The notes: generated by a model not told the origin, from the letters alone. A stretch of 7,926 bases of DNA from Pseudomonadota bacterium (GCA_023413015.1 JAEZQR010000319.1:1-7926), one strand, 5' to 3'; shown: positions 1 to 5,755, counted from the first letter of the stretch. Translations and numbers: made by a program.

Positions 1-612
1 CACGCCGGCGGCACCTCGATGGACACGATCATCGAGACGTTGGTGGCGGTGCTGGCGATGATCTACGTCTCGGCGGTGAACTACGGCGTGATGTGCACGC
101 TCGCCGGACGGCAGCTCGACACCTCGACGTTCATCTGGGCCGGCCTGCGCGCCTCGCGCCCCGGGCTGCTCGTGGCGCTCGTGCTCGGCTCGATGCTGAT
201 GGTGGCGCTGATCCTGCTGCTGCTGTTCGGCCAAGGCTCGCCGCTCGGCTGGCTGTTCGCTACCGGACTGGCGGTCGGGCTGGTGGTGGCGCTCGGGACG
301 TGGCTGGTGGCGATCCCGGCGGCGGTCGCCGAGCGGCGGATGCCGTGGGACGCGCTCCGCCGCAGCGCAGCGCTCACCTTCGGCAACCGCGGACGGCTGA
401 TCGGCTTCGTCGCGGCGATCTTCCTGGGGCTGCTGCCGGGCATCATGCTGGTTCAGATGTTCGGGCCGGACGCCCCGTTTGTATCACCGGCAACCGCCAA
501 CGATGTGTTCAGCCCGGCGATGTGGATACGGCAGCTGTTCTGGCTGCTGGCGCAGGGCCTCCTCGCCACCGCGCCGGCGGTGATCTACGCGCAGCTCACG
601 AGCCACAAATGA
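1..612 (+). CDS. Multi-pass inner-membrane protein of unknown function (5'-truncated by window edge)
   Basis: The reading frame is open from the first base, so the start probably lies upstream. An internal ATG at 19 has no convincing Shine-Dalgarno sequence before it. From that ATG there are 197 residues with about five hydrophobic segments (roughly residues 4-28, 49-71, 76-103, 126-147 and 168-192). Between segments 3 and 4 lies a cytoplasmic-type loop with the pattern ERRMPWDALRRSAALTFGNR. This 'W.AL.RS..LT.GNR' pattern recalls the linker in membrane proteins related to the glycerophosphodiester phosphodiesterase membrane domain and YciC-like families. That link is from memory and is weak. 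No catalytic motif is visible, so no function is assigned. The gene ends in TGA directly before a hairpin terminator and converges on rpsD. Confidence 0.75.
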   Translation, partial: HAGGTSMDTIIETLVAVLAMIYVSAVNYGVMCTLAGRQLDTSTFIWAGLRASRPGLLVALVLGSMLMVALILLLLFGQGSPLGWLFATGLAVGLVVALGTWLVAIPAAVAERRMPWDALRRSAALTFGNRGRLIGFVAAIFLGLLPGIMLVQMFGPDAPFVSPATANDVFSPAMWIRQLFWLLAQGLLATAPAVIYAQLTSHK

Positions 613-642
613 AAAGGCGCGGCGGATGACCGCCGCGCTTTT
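612..642. terminator. Bidirectional rho-independent terminator between the membrane-protein gene and rpsD
   Basis: A perfect 9-bp GC-rich stem (GCGCGGCGG at 617-625 with CCGCCGCGC at 630-638) closes a 4-nt loop, ATGA. It is flanked by AAAA (612-615) and TTTT (639-642), with one extra G at 616. The T run follows the hairpin on either strand, so it can terminate both the membrane-protein gene (+), whose stop codon touches the A tract, and rpsD (-), which ends at 704. Confidence 0.85.
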
Positions 643-665
643 CTGAATTCTGGTGATCCGCGCAG

Positions 666-684
666 GGCACGCGTCAAGCGTGCC
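666..684 (-). other. Second small hairpin downstream of rpsD
   Basis: A perfect 7-bp inverted repeat (GGCACGC at 666-672, GCGTGCC at 678-684) has a 5-nt loop and lies 20 bp past the rpsD stop codon. It has no T run, so alone it is not a canonical terminator. It could protect the 3' end of the rpsD mRNA or act as a first pause before the terminator at 612-642. Confidence 0.4.
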
Positions 685-703
685 GCACGAGCGCCTCAAC
701 TCG

Positions 704-1315
704 TTAGCGCGAGTAGAACTCGACGACGAGGTTCGGCTCCATCTTCACCGGATAGGGCACCTCGTCGAGCGTCGGGACGCGGACGTAGGTGGCCTTAAAG
801 CCGTCGACCTGAACATACTCGGGCGCGTCACGCTCGGCGAGGCCCTGCGCCTCAAGGATCAGCGCCATCTCGCGCGCCTTCGGCGCCACCTCGACGACGT
901 CGCCCGCCTTCACACGCGCCGAACCGATGTTGGTGCGGCGGCCGTTGAGCATGATGTGGCCGTGGTTGACGATCTGGCGAGCGGCCCAGATGGTCGGCGC
1001 GAACTTCGCGCGGTAGACCACCATGTCGAGGCGCTGCTCAAGCAGACCGATCAGGTTCTCGGCGGTGTTGCCCTTCATGCGAACGGCTTCGGCGTAGACC
1101 TTACGGAACTGCTTCTCGGTGACGTCGCCGTAGTAGCCCTTGAGCTTCTGCTTGGCGCGCAGCTGGATACCGAAGTCGGAGAGCTTGCCCTTGCGGCGCT
1201 GACCATGCTGGCCCGGGCCGTATTCGCGCTTGTTGACCGGCGACTTCGGACGACCCCAGATGTTCTCGCCCATCCGGCGGTCGAGCTTGTACTTCGCGTT
1301 CGTACGCTTTGACAT
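704..1315 (-). CDS. rpsD: 30S ribosomal protein S4
   Basis: This 203-residue protein has the full length of bacterial S4, a primary 16S rRNA binder that nucleates assembly of the 30S body and helps form the mRNA entry site. The N-terminal part carries the family stretches RRMGENIWGRPKSPVNKREY (13-32), GPGQHGQRRKGKLSDFG (33-49) and LKGYYGDV (58-65). The S4 RNA-binding fold spans about residues 94-155 (QRLDMVVYRAKFAPT, then ARQIVNHGHIMLNGRR). There is no cysteine at all, so this is the zinc-free (C-) form. The ATG at 1315 is preceded by GGAG at 1326-1323 with a 7-nt spacing. The gene stands alone, not within an alpha operon of the enterobacterial type, and has its own promoter and a leader of about 150 nt. 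Assignment is near certain. Confidence 0.98.
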   Translation of the reverse strand: MSKRTNAKYKLDRRMGENIWGRPKSPVNKREYGPGQHGQRRKGKLSDFGIQLRAKQKLKGYYGDVTEKQFRKVYAEAVRMKGNTAENLIGLLEQRLDMVVYRAKFAPTIWAARQIVNHGHIMLNGRRTNIGSARVKAGDVVEVAPKAREMALILEAQGLAERDAPEYVQVDGFKATYVRVPTLDEVPYPVKMEPNLVVEFYSR

Positions 1316-1328
1316 TCACTTGCTCCAA

Positions 1329-1463
1329 TTCGCAAAGCTGAGGCGCACGGCCGCCACGCTTCATGGCGATCCATCCGTCCCAGCGGAAAACCCGGGCTCG
1401 CGCCGCCGGACCTTGCATCCGACGCGGCCACCGCTTCACCGGGCGTGCGGGGCCAATTGCGAA
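1329..1463 (-). promoter_or_regulatory. rpsD 5' leader with terminal complementary arms, possible S4 autoregulatory element
   Basis: In the - strand transcript, TTCGCAA (1463-1457), at the predicted 5' end, is the exact reverse complement of TTGCGAA (1335-1329). The second arm ends 2 nt before the GGAG Shine-Dalgarno sequence. Pairing would fold the whole leader into a closed domain that presents the ribosome-binding site at its base. S4 of several bacteria is known to repress its own translation through a structured leader. That this leader does so is inference from position and complementarity. No known S4-leader consensus was recognised. Confidence 0.35.
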
Positions 1464-1469
1464 GGGCGC

Positions 1470-1498
1470 GATCTAAGGCGCAGCGCCGTTCCAGTCAA
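1470..1498 (-). promoter_or_regulatory. Predicted sigma70-type promoter of rpsD
   Basis: On the - strand, a -35 box TTGACT (1498-1493) is followed by a 17-bp spacer and a -10 box TAGATC (1475-1470). The -35 matches 5 of 6 consensus positions and the spacing is ideal. The start site would be near 1463, giving a leader of about 148 nt before the S4 start codon. Confidence 0.65.
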
Positions 1499-1525
1499 CC
1501 CTGCGCCGCCTCCCTTGGGTCAGCT

Positions 1526-1554
1526 TTGCCCCTGCGGCATAGCTTCATTATAGC
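1526..1554 (+). promoter_or_regulatory. Candidate promoter of the beta-lactamase gene
   Basis: TTGCCC (1526-1531), a 17-bp spacer and TATAGC (1549-1554) match 4 of 6 positions in each box. The start site would be about 1561, giving a very short leader. It is back to back with the rpsD promoter; the two -35 boxes are 27 bp apart. No ampR-like regulator gene or obvious operator was seen next to it. Confidence 0.45.
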
Positions 1555-1576
1555 CGCGGAGATCAGCTAGAGGGAT

Positions 1577-2611
1577 ATGAAACAGATGCCAAGTCGTATC
1601 CGGAGGATGCGTGGACGCCTGGTAGCTGCGCTGATGGCGACCTTCCTGGCGCAGGCTCCAGCCGCTGGCGGGACGCTCGATGGCGCTGTACTACAGCGGC
1701 AACTACAGGCGCTTGCCGGCGGCTTCGACGGACGGGTGGGCATCTGTGCCCATGACGCAAGCTCAATGGCCTGCGTGGACGGCGATGGGCGCTATTCGAT
1801 GCAAAGCGTCATGAAGCTGGTGGTGGGCGCCGCGGCGATGGACGCCATCGATCAGGGCCGCCTTCGGCTTGACGAACCCGTGGTCGTCCGCCGCGAGGAC
1901 CTCAGCCTCTATGTCCAGCCAATTGCCAAGCTGGTCGGCCCGGACGGCTACCGTACCACGATCGGCGATCTGATCGCCCGCGCCGTGATCGAAAGCGACA
2001 GCGCCGCCACCGACATCCTGTTCGCCCGTGTCGGCGGCGCCCGCGGCATTGCCGCATTCCTCGCGCGCAAGGGAATCAGGGATCTTCGCGTCGACCGCGA
2101 CGAACGCCACCTGCAGACCGAGAGCGTCGGCCTCACCTGGAAGCCAGCCTATGTCGATGCGGACGTGCTCGACCGCGATATAGACGGCGTGCCGGAAGCC
2201 CGCCGCACCGCGGCGTTCGCGGCCTATCTGAAGGACCCGCGCGATACCTCGACCCCGAAGGCGATGGTTCGCTTCCTGCATGCGCTCGCGACGGGACGGC
2301 TCCTTTCGCCGGAATCGGCGCGGCACCTGATCGCGGTGATGAACCGCACCGTCACCTTCCCCGACCGCCTCAAGGCAGGAACGCCGGACAGCTGGACACT
2401 CGGGCACAAGACCGGGACGAGCATGACGTGGAACGGCGTCAACGGCGCCACGAACGACGTGGGGATACTGACCGCGCCCGACGGCCACAGCATCGTCGTC
2501 GCCGTGTTCATCTCGGGCTCCCGGCGCTCCTCAGCGGAGCGGGCCGCGCTGATGGCGAACGTGGCGCGCGCCGTTACGGCTGCCTACCGTCCGGACAACG
2601 CGAAGCACTGA
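1577..2611 (+). CDS. bla: Class A beta-lactamase-type serine hydrolase with extended omega loop, exported
   Basis: A predicted penicillin-binding-fold hydrolase that would open the beta-lactam ring in the periplasm through an acyl-serine intermediate. Residues 1-30 form a signal peptide: an arginine-rich start, a hydrophobic core and an APAAG cleavage region. Class A motifs appear in order: SVMK at 77-80 (Ambler S70, K73), SDS at 140-142 in place of SDN, RDERHLQ at 174-180 with E176 in the place of the deacylating E166, and KTGTS at 278-282 (K234-T-G). Between E176 and the PRDTSTP segment (221-227) there are about 34 more residues than in TEM-type enzymes. Ambler C69 is replaced by Q76, but C57 and C66 could pair across the first beta hairpin. 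At 344 residues it is longer than the usual 285-300. The start may instead be the ATG at 1586, because AGAGGG at 1569-1574 is too close to 1577. It is divergent from rpsD and convergent with trmJ, 4 nt apart. Real beta-lactam activity is not proven by the sequence. Confidence 0.85.
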   Translation: MKQMPSRIRRMRGRLVAALMATFLAQAPAAGGTLDGAVLQRQLQALAGGFDGRVGICAHDASSMACVDGDGRYSMQSVMKLVVGAAAMDAIDQGRLRLDEPVVVRREDLSLYVQPIAKLVGPDGYRTTIGDLIARAVIESDSAATDILFARVGGARGIAAFLARKGIRDLRVDRDERHLQTESVGLTWKPAYVDADVLDRDIDGVPEARRTAAFAAYLKDPRDTSTPKAMVRFLHALATGRLLSPESARHLIAVMNRTVTFPDRLKAGTPDSWTLGHKTGTSMTWNGVNGATNDVGILTAPDGHSIVVAVFISGSRRSSAERAALMANVARAVTAAYRPDNAKH

Positions 2612-2615
2612 CGCG

Positions 2616-3332
2616 CTAGCGGCGCCCCCGGCGCCCCTCCACCAGCGCGTGGACGATGCCGCGTAGGGTGCGGACTTCCTGCTCGTTGTAGCCGGGGCGC
2701 GTGAGGAGATTGCGGAGCGTCCGCTTCGACGAGGCGATGCGGCTGGGGACGTTGTAGTAGCCGGCGTCCTCGAGCGCATCGTCGACATGGTTGATCAGCC
2801 CTTCGAGCGCGGCATGCTCGGCGGGCGGGCCATAGTTCTGGGCGACGGCGGGCGTGGTGTCGGCAGCCTTCGAGCATTCGTAAGCCGTGAGCAGCACGGC
2901 CTGGCTGAGATTGAGCGAGCCGAAGTCGGGGTTGGTGGGCACGGTGAGGATGGCGTGCGCGATCGCGACGTCGTCGGTCGTGAGCCCCGAGCGCTCCGGG
3001 CCGAACATGATCGCCTGGGGAAAGTCGCGCGAGCGGATCTCGGTGGCGGCCTGCGCCGGCGTGACGACGGGCTTCCACAGGCCGCGCGGTCGCAGCGTGG
3101 TGGCGTAGACGTAGCGGCAGTCGGCGACTGCCTCCTGCACGCTGTCGTAGACGCGCGCGTTCGCCAGGACGACGTCGGCGCCGGCAGCGGCCGGGCCGGC
3201 ATCCGGATTGGGCCAGCCGTCGCGGGGGCTGACGAGGCGCAGGTCGGTCAGCCCGAAGTTGAGCATGGCGCGGGCGGTCATGCCGATATTCTCGCCCAGC
3301 TGCGGGCGCACGAGGACGATGGCAGGGTTCAT
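2616..3332 (-). CDS. trmJ: tRNA (cytidine/uridine-2'-O-)-methyltransferase, TrmJ family
   Basis: A cytoplasmic SPOUT-class enzyme that uses S-adenosylmethionine to methylate the ribose of a nucleotide in the anticodon loop (position 32 in characterised TrmJ). The SpoU motifs are all present: NIGMTARAM (15-23), with the conserved N and R, then FGPERSGL (110-117) and NPDFGSLNLSQAV (134-146), which form the knotted SAM site. The remaining C-terminal part (about 160-238) contains the YYNVPSR...RTLRNLLTR region typical of TrmJ and ends in a basic GRRGRR tail. At 238 residues it is close to the usual length. The ATG lies 4 nt after the nrdR stop codon and has only a weak GAAG before it, so translation is probably coupled. 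Last gene of the operon. No terminator with a T run lies after it; its 3' end meets bla with 4 nt between stop codons. Confidence 0.93.
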   Translation of the reverse strand: MNPAIVLVRPQLGENIGMTARAMLNFGLTDLRLVSPRDGWPNPDAGPAAAGADVVLANARVYDSVQEAVADCRYVYATTLRPRGLWKPVVTPAQAATEIRSRDFPQAIMFGPERSGLTTDDVAIAHAILTVPTNPDFGSLNLSQAVLLTAYECSKAADTTPAVAQNYGPPAEHAALEGLINHVDDALEDAGYYNVPSRIASSKRTLRNLLTRPGYNEQEVRTLRGIVHALVEGRRGRR

Positions 3333-3336
3333 CTGA

Positions 3337-3849
3337 TTACTTCGGGCGGATCGCCAGCAGCGGCAACTCGGGCGCGCGATCGGGGGTGCGCTCAGGCTCG
3401 GGCGGCGCGAGCGCGTCGACGGCGTTCTTGAAGTCCTCCGCCTCGCGGAAGTCCTTGTAGACGCTGGCGTAGCGGATGTAGGCGACGTGATCGAGCGTCG
3501 CCAAGCCTTCCATCACCATCTCGCCGATCTTGGCGGAGTCGACGTCGGTGTCGCCGGTGGACTCGAGGCGACGCACCAGGCCGGTCACCAGCCGCTCGAT
3601 GCGGTCGGGCGCGATGTTGCGCTTGCGGCAGGCCAGCTCGACCGAGCGCGCGAGCTTGTCGCGGTCGAACGCCTCGCGCCGGCCGGCGCTCTTGACGACG
3701 ACGAGGTCGCGCAGCTGCACCCGCTCGAAGGTGGTGAAGCGCGCGCCGCACGCCGGACACTGCCGGCGGCGGCGGATGGCGCTGCCGTCCTCGGTCGGAC
3801 GACTGTCCTTCACCTGGCTGTCGTCGTTGGCGCAGAACGGGCAGCGCAT
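3337..3849 (-). CDS. nrdR: Transcriptional repressor NrdR
   Basis: NrdR senses ATP/dATP and represses ribonucleotide reductase genes by binding paired NrdR boxes. The N-terminal zinc ribbon is intact, with C3-x2-C6 (MRCPFC) and C31-x2-C34 (CPACG) and the basic stretch IRRRRQ between them. The family-typical SRPTEDG and ARFTTFER stretches flank it. The ATP-cone domain covers about 49-139 (VVVKSAGRREAFDRDKL to YASVYKDFREAEDF). At 170 residues it is about 20 longer than the commonest form; the excess is a proline-rich tail (about 148-170). The ATG is fixed by the zinc-ribbon start MRCPFC. An AGGA abuts the start codon with no spacing, so translation is likely coupled to glyA, which ends 9 nt upstream. 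No NrdR boxes were recognised in this window. Confidence 0.96.
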   Translation of the reverse strand: MRCPFCANDDSQVKDSRPTEDGSAIRRRRQCPACGARFTTFERVQLRDLVVVKSAGRREAFDRDKLARSVELACRKRNIAPDRIERLVTGLVRRLESTGDTDVDSAKIGEMVMEGLATLDHVAYIRYASVYKDFREAEDFKNAVDALAPPEPERTPDRAPELPLLAIRPK

Positions 3850-3858
3850 TCCTGCAGA

Positions 3859-5166
3859 CTAGCCGAGTTCGGGGTAGATCGGGAAGCGGCGGCAGAGCGC
3901 GCGGACGCGGTCCTTCACCTGCGCCTCGACCGCGCCGTTGTTCTCGGGGCCATTGGCAGCGAGACCGTCGAGCACGTCGGCGATCATGTCGCCGATCATC
4001 GCGAACTCGGCCGGGCCGAAGCCGCGCGTCGTTCCCGCCGGCGAACCGACGCGGATGCCGCTCGTCTTGGTCGGCGGCAGCGGATCGAACGGCACGCCGT
4101 TCTTGTTGCAGGTGATCGCCGAGCGCTCGAGCGCTTCGTCGGCGTCCTTGCCGGTCAAGCCCTTCGGACGCAGGTCGATGAGCGCGAGGTGCGTGTCGGT
4201 ACCGCCCGCGACCACGTCGCAGCCGCGCTCGACGAGCTTGGCGGCAAGCACCTTGGCGTTCTCGACTACGCGACGGGCGTAGTCCTTGAACTCGGGACGC
4301 AGCGCTTCGCCGAAGGCGACCGCCTTGGCAGCGATCACGTGCATCAGCGGGCCGCCCTGCAGGCCGGGGAACACCGCCGAGTTGATCTTCTTGCCCAGAT
4401 CCTCGTCGTTCGACAGGATCATGCCGCCGCGCGGACCGCGCAGCGTCTTGTGCGTCGTCGTGGTGACGACATGCGCGTGCGGCAGCGGCGACGGATGCAC
4501 GCCCGCCGCCACAAGGCCAGCGAAGTGCGCCATGTCGACGAACAGATAGGCGCCAACCTCGTCCGCGATGGCGCGGAAGCGCGCGAAATCGAGCACGCGC
4601 GGATAGGCCGAGCCGCCGGCGATGATGATGCGCGGCTTGTGCTCGCGGGCGAGCGCCTCGACCTGGTCGAAATCGACGAGGTGATCGTCCTGGCGAACGC
4701 CGTACTGGATCGCATTGAACCACTTGCCCGACTGCGCCGCCTTGGCGCCGTGCGTCAGGTGGCCGCCGGCATTGAGAGACATGCCGAGGATGGTATCGCC
4801 GGGCTTGGCGAGCGCCATCATCACCGCGCCGTTCGCCTGCGCGCCCGAGTGCGGCTGGACGTTGACGTAGGCGGCGCCGAACAGCTGCTTCGCGCGCTCG
4901 ATGGCGAGCGTCTCGACCTTATCCGAGGGCGCGCAGCCCTGATAGTAGCGCTTGCCGGGATAACCTTCGGCGTACTTGTTCGTGAACACCGAGCCCTGCG
5001 CCTCGAGCACCGCGCGCGACACGATGTTCTCGGAGGCGATCAGCTCGATCTGCTCCTGCTGGCGGCGGAGTTCGTCGCGGACCGCGCCGAACACGGCGGC
5101 GTCGGCCTGGCCGAGCGTCTCGGTGAAGAAGCCGTCGTCTTCCTGGGCTGCGGGGCGGGTGCTCAT
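3859..5166 (-). CDS. glyA: Serine hydroxymethyltransferase
   Basis: A PLP-dependent cytoplasmic enzyme that interconverts serine plus tetrahydrofolate with glycine plus 5,10-methylene-THF, the main one-carbon source for purines, thymidylate and methionine. Visible family segments are ELIASENIVS (41-50), NKYAEGYPGKRYYQGC (63-78), VQPHSGAQAN (103-112), the PLP-aspartate region VDMAHFAGL (210-218) and VTTTTHKTLRGPRGG (234-248), where K240 is the expected Schiff-base lysine. The length is 435 residues, normal for alphaproteobacteria. The frame stays open to 5262, but ATG 5166 is preferred: it has GAGG at 5180-5177, overlaps the rpiB stop codon as ATGA, and the extra upstream part is a shadow of rpiB. 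Second gene of the rpiB-glyA-nrdR-trmJ unit. Confidence 0.97.
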   Translation of the reverse strand: MSTRPAAQEDDGFFTETLGQADAAVFGAVRDELRRQQEQIELIASENIVSRAVLEAQGSVFTNKYAEGYPGKRYYQGCAPSDKVETLAIERAKQLFGAAYVNVQPHSGAQANGAVMMALAKPGDTILGMSLNAGGHLTHGAKAAQSGKWFNAIQYGVRQDDHLVDFDQVEALAREHKPRIIIAGGSAYPRVLDFARFRAIADEVGAYLFVDMAHFAGLVAAGVHPSPLPHAHVVTTTTHKTLRGPRGGMILSNDEDLGKKINSAVFPGLQGGPLMHVIAAKAVAFGEALRPEFKDYARRVVENAKVLAAKLVERGCDVVAGGTDTHLALIDLRPKGLTGKDADEALERSAITCNKNGVPFDPLPPTKTSGIRVGSPAGTTRGFGPAEFAMIGDMIADVLDGLAANGPENNGAVEAQVKDRVRALCRRFPIYPELG

Positions 5167-5624
5167 TCGGCGGCTTCCTCGAAATGCGGTTGCGATAGCT
5201 TGGCGACGCGGCCGTCGTGGCGACCGCCGGCATATTGGACGGCCAGGAACTGGCGCAGGCACTCGCGCGCGACCTCGGTCCCGATGATGCGCGCACCCAT
5301 CACGAGCACGTTGGCATCGTTATGCTCGCGCGCGAAACGCGCCATCACGCCGTGCGTGCACAGTGCGGCGCGGATGCCGGTGTGGCGATTGGCGGCGATC
5401 GACATGCCGATGCCGGTGCCGCAGACGAGCACGCCGCGTTGCGCCCGGCCGGACACAACCGCCCTGGCGACGGCATAGCCGAAGTCGGGATAGTCGACCG
5501 AGGCGTCGCTGTTGGTGCCCATATCGAGCACGTCGAAGCCCATCGACTTCAGATCGGCGACGAGCAGGTCCTTGAGTTGATAACCGGCGTGATCTGCGCC
5601 GATGGCGATCGTCTGACGCGACAC
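5163..5624 (-). CDS. rpiB: Ribose 5-phosphate isomerase B (RpiB/LacAB family), GTG start
   Basis: Interconverts ribose 5-phosphate and ribulose 5-phosphate in the non-oxidative pentose phosphate pathway. With a GTG start at 5624 the product is 153 residues, matching the family. The frame is open to an ATG at 5717, but that would add 31 residues of non-conserved sequence, whereas GAGG at 5633-5630 sits 5 nt before GTG and the family N-terminus (SRQTIAIGADHAGY) follows at once. Key parts are D11-H12 in GADHAGY, the DYPD segment (45-48), the anion-hole loop CGTGIGMSIAANR with catalytic C68, and EHNDANVLVMGARI, where H101 aligns with E. coli H99. First gene of the operon; its stop codon overlaps the glyA start (ATGA). 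Confidence 0.95.
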   Translation of the reverse strand: MSRQTIAIGADHAGYQLKDLLVADLKSMGFDVLDMGTNSDASVDYPDFGYAVARAVVSGRAQRGVLVCGTGIGMSIAANRHTGIRAALCTHGVMARFAREHNDANVLVMGARIIGTEVARECLRQFLAVQYAGGRHDGRVAKLSQPHFEEAAE

Positions 5625-5651
5625 GAGAACCTCGTACTGCACAGGGTTGGG

Positions 5652-5720
5652 GATTTGGCCCCTATCTAGTGGATGCCCCTGCGGCTGACTACCGCCAATC
5701 GTGGCTGGACAGGCCAAATC
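5652..5720. repeat. Separated 9-bp inverted repeat in the rpiB / TraB-like divergent region
   Basis: GATTTGGCC (5652-5660) and GGCCAAATC (5712-5720) are exact reverse complements, 51 bp apart. The hexamer CTAGTG follows both arms in direct orientation (5666-5671 and 5722-5727). The pair brackets the candidate promoter of rpiB and the -35 box of the TraB-like gene. It could be two operator copies or chance. Confidence 0.35.
5663..5691 (-). promoter_or_regulatory. Weak candidate promoter for the rpiB-glyA-nrdR-trmJ operon
   Basis: On the - strand, TAGTCA (5691-5686), a 17-bp spacer and TAGATA (5668-5663) match 4 of 6 positions in each box. The -10 lies 38 bp before the GTG start of rpiB. It is the best-spaced pair I could find in the 131-bp divergent region, but it is weak. 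Confidence 0.3.
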
Positions 5721-5733
5721 TCTAGTGTATTAT
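5706..5733 (+). promoter_or_regulatory. Predicted promoter of the TraB/GumN-like gene
   Basis: TGGACA (5706-5711, 5 of 6 to TTGACA), a 16-bp spacer and TATTAT (5728-5733, 5 of 6 to TATAAT) form a good sigma70-type promoter. Transcription would start near 5740, about 16 nt before the ATG, so the leader is very short. The -10 box lies inside the palindrome at 5725-5746. Confidence 0.6.
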
Positions 5734-5746
5734 ATCAACAATACAC
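5725..5746. promoter_or_regulatory. Operator-like palindrome over the -10 and start site
   Basis: A perfect 7-bp inverted repeat, GTGTATT (5725-5731) and AATACAC (5740-5746), has an 8-bp spacer and spans 22 bp, about two helical turns, as expected for a dimeric repressor. It covers the -10 box and the predicted start site and ends next to the GGAGG ribosome-binding site. No regulator gene is adjacent, so the binding protein is unknown. Confidence 0.5.
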
Positions 5747-5755
5747 GGAGGCACT

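Noticed and set aside
653..1312. A 219-codon + strand open frame opposite rpsD
   Set aside because: Entirely antisense to S4, with a His/Leu/Val/Asp-rich composition and no recognisable motif; a mirror of GC-rich codons.
3392..4723. A 443-codon - strand frame overlapping nrdR and glyA
   Set aside because: Out of frame with both real genes on the same strand, with an Arg/Ala-dominated product. It is a frame shadow, not a fusion.
5167..5262. N-terminally extended glyA
   Set aside because: The extension lies inside rpiB out of frame and is Arg/Pro-rich. ATG 5166 has a ribosome-binding site and an ATGA overlap typical of operon junctions.
3487..5478. A 663-codon + strand open frame opposite nrdR, glyA and rpiB
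   Set aside because: It is antisense to three confidently identified core genes. Its product is a low-complexity Arg/Ala/Val/Asp-rich chain typical of the reverse frame of high-GC coding DNA, and no ribosome-binding site was evident.
5625..5717. ATG-initiated longer version of rpiB
   Set aside because: The added 31 residues are not family-like and would span the candidate promoter. GTG at 5624 has a proper GAGG and matches the family N-terminus.
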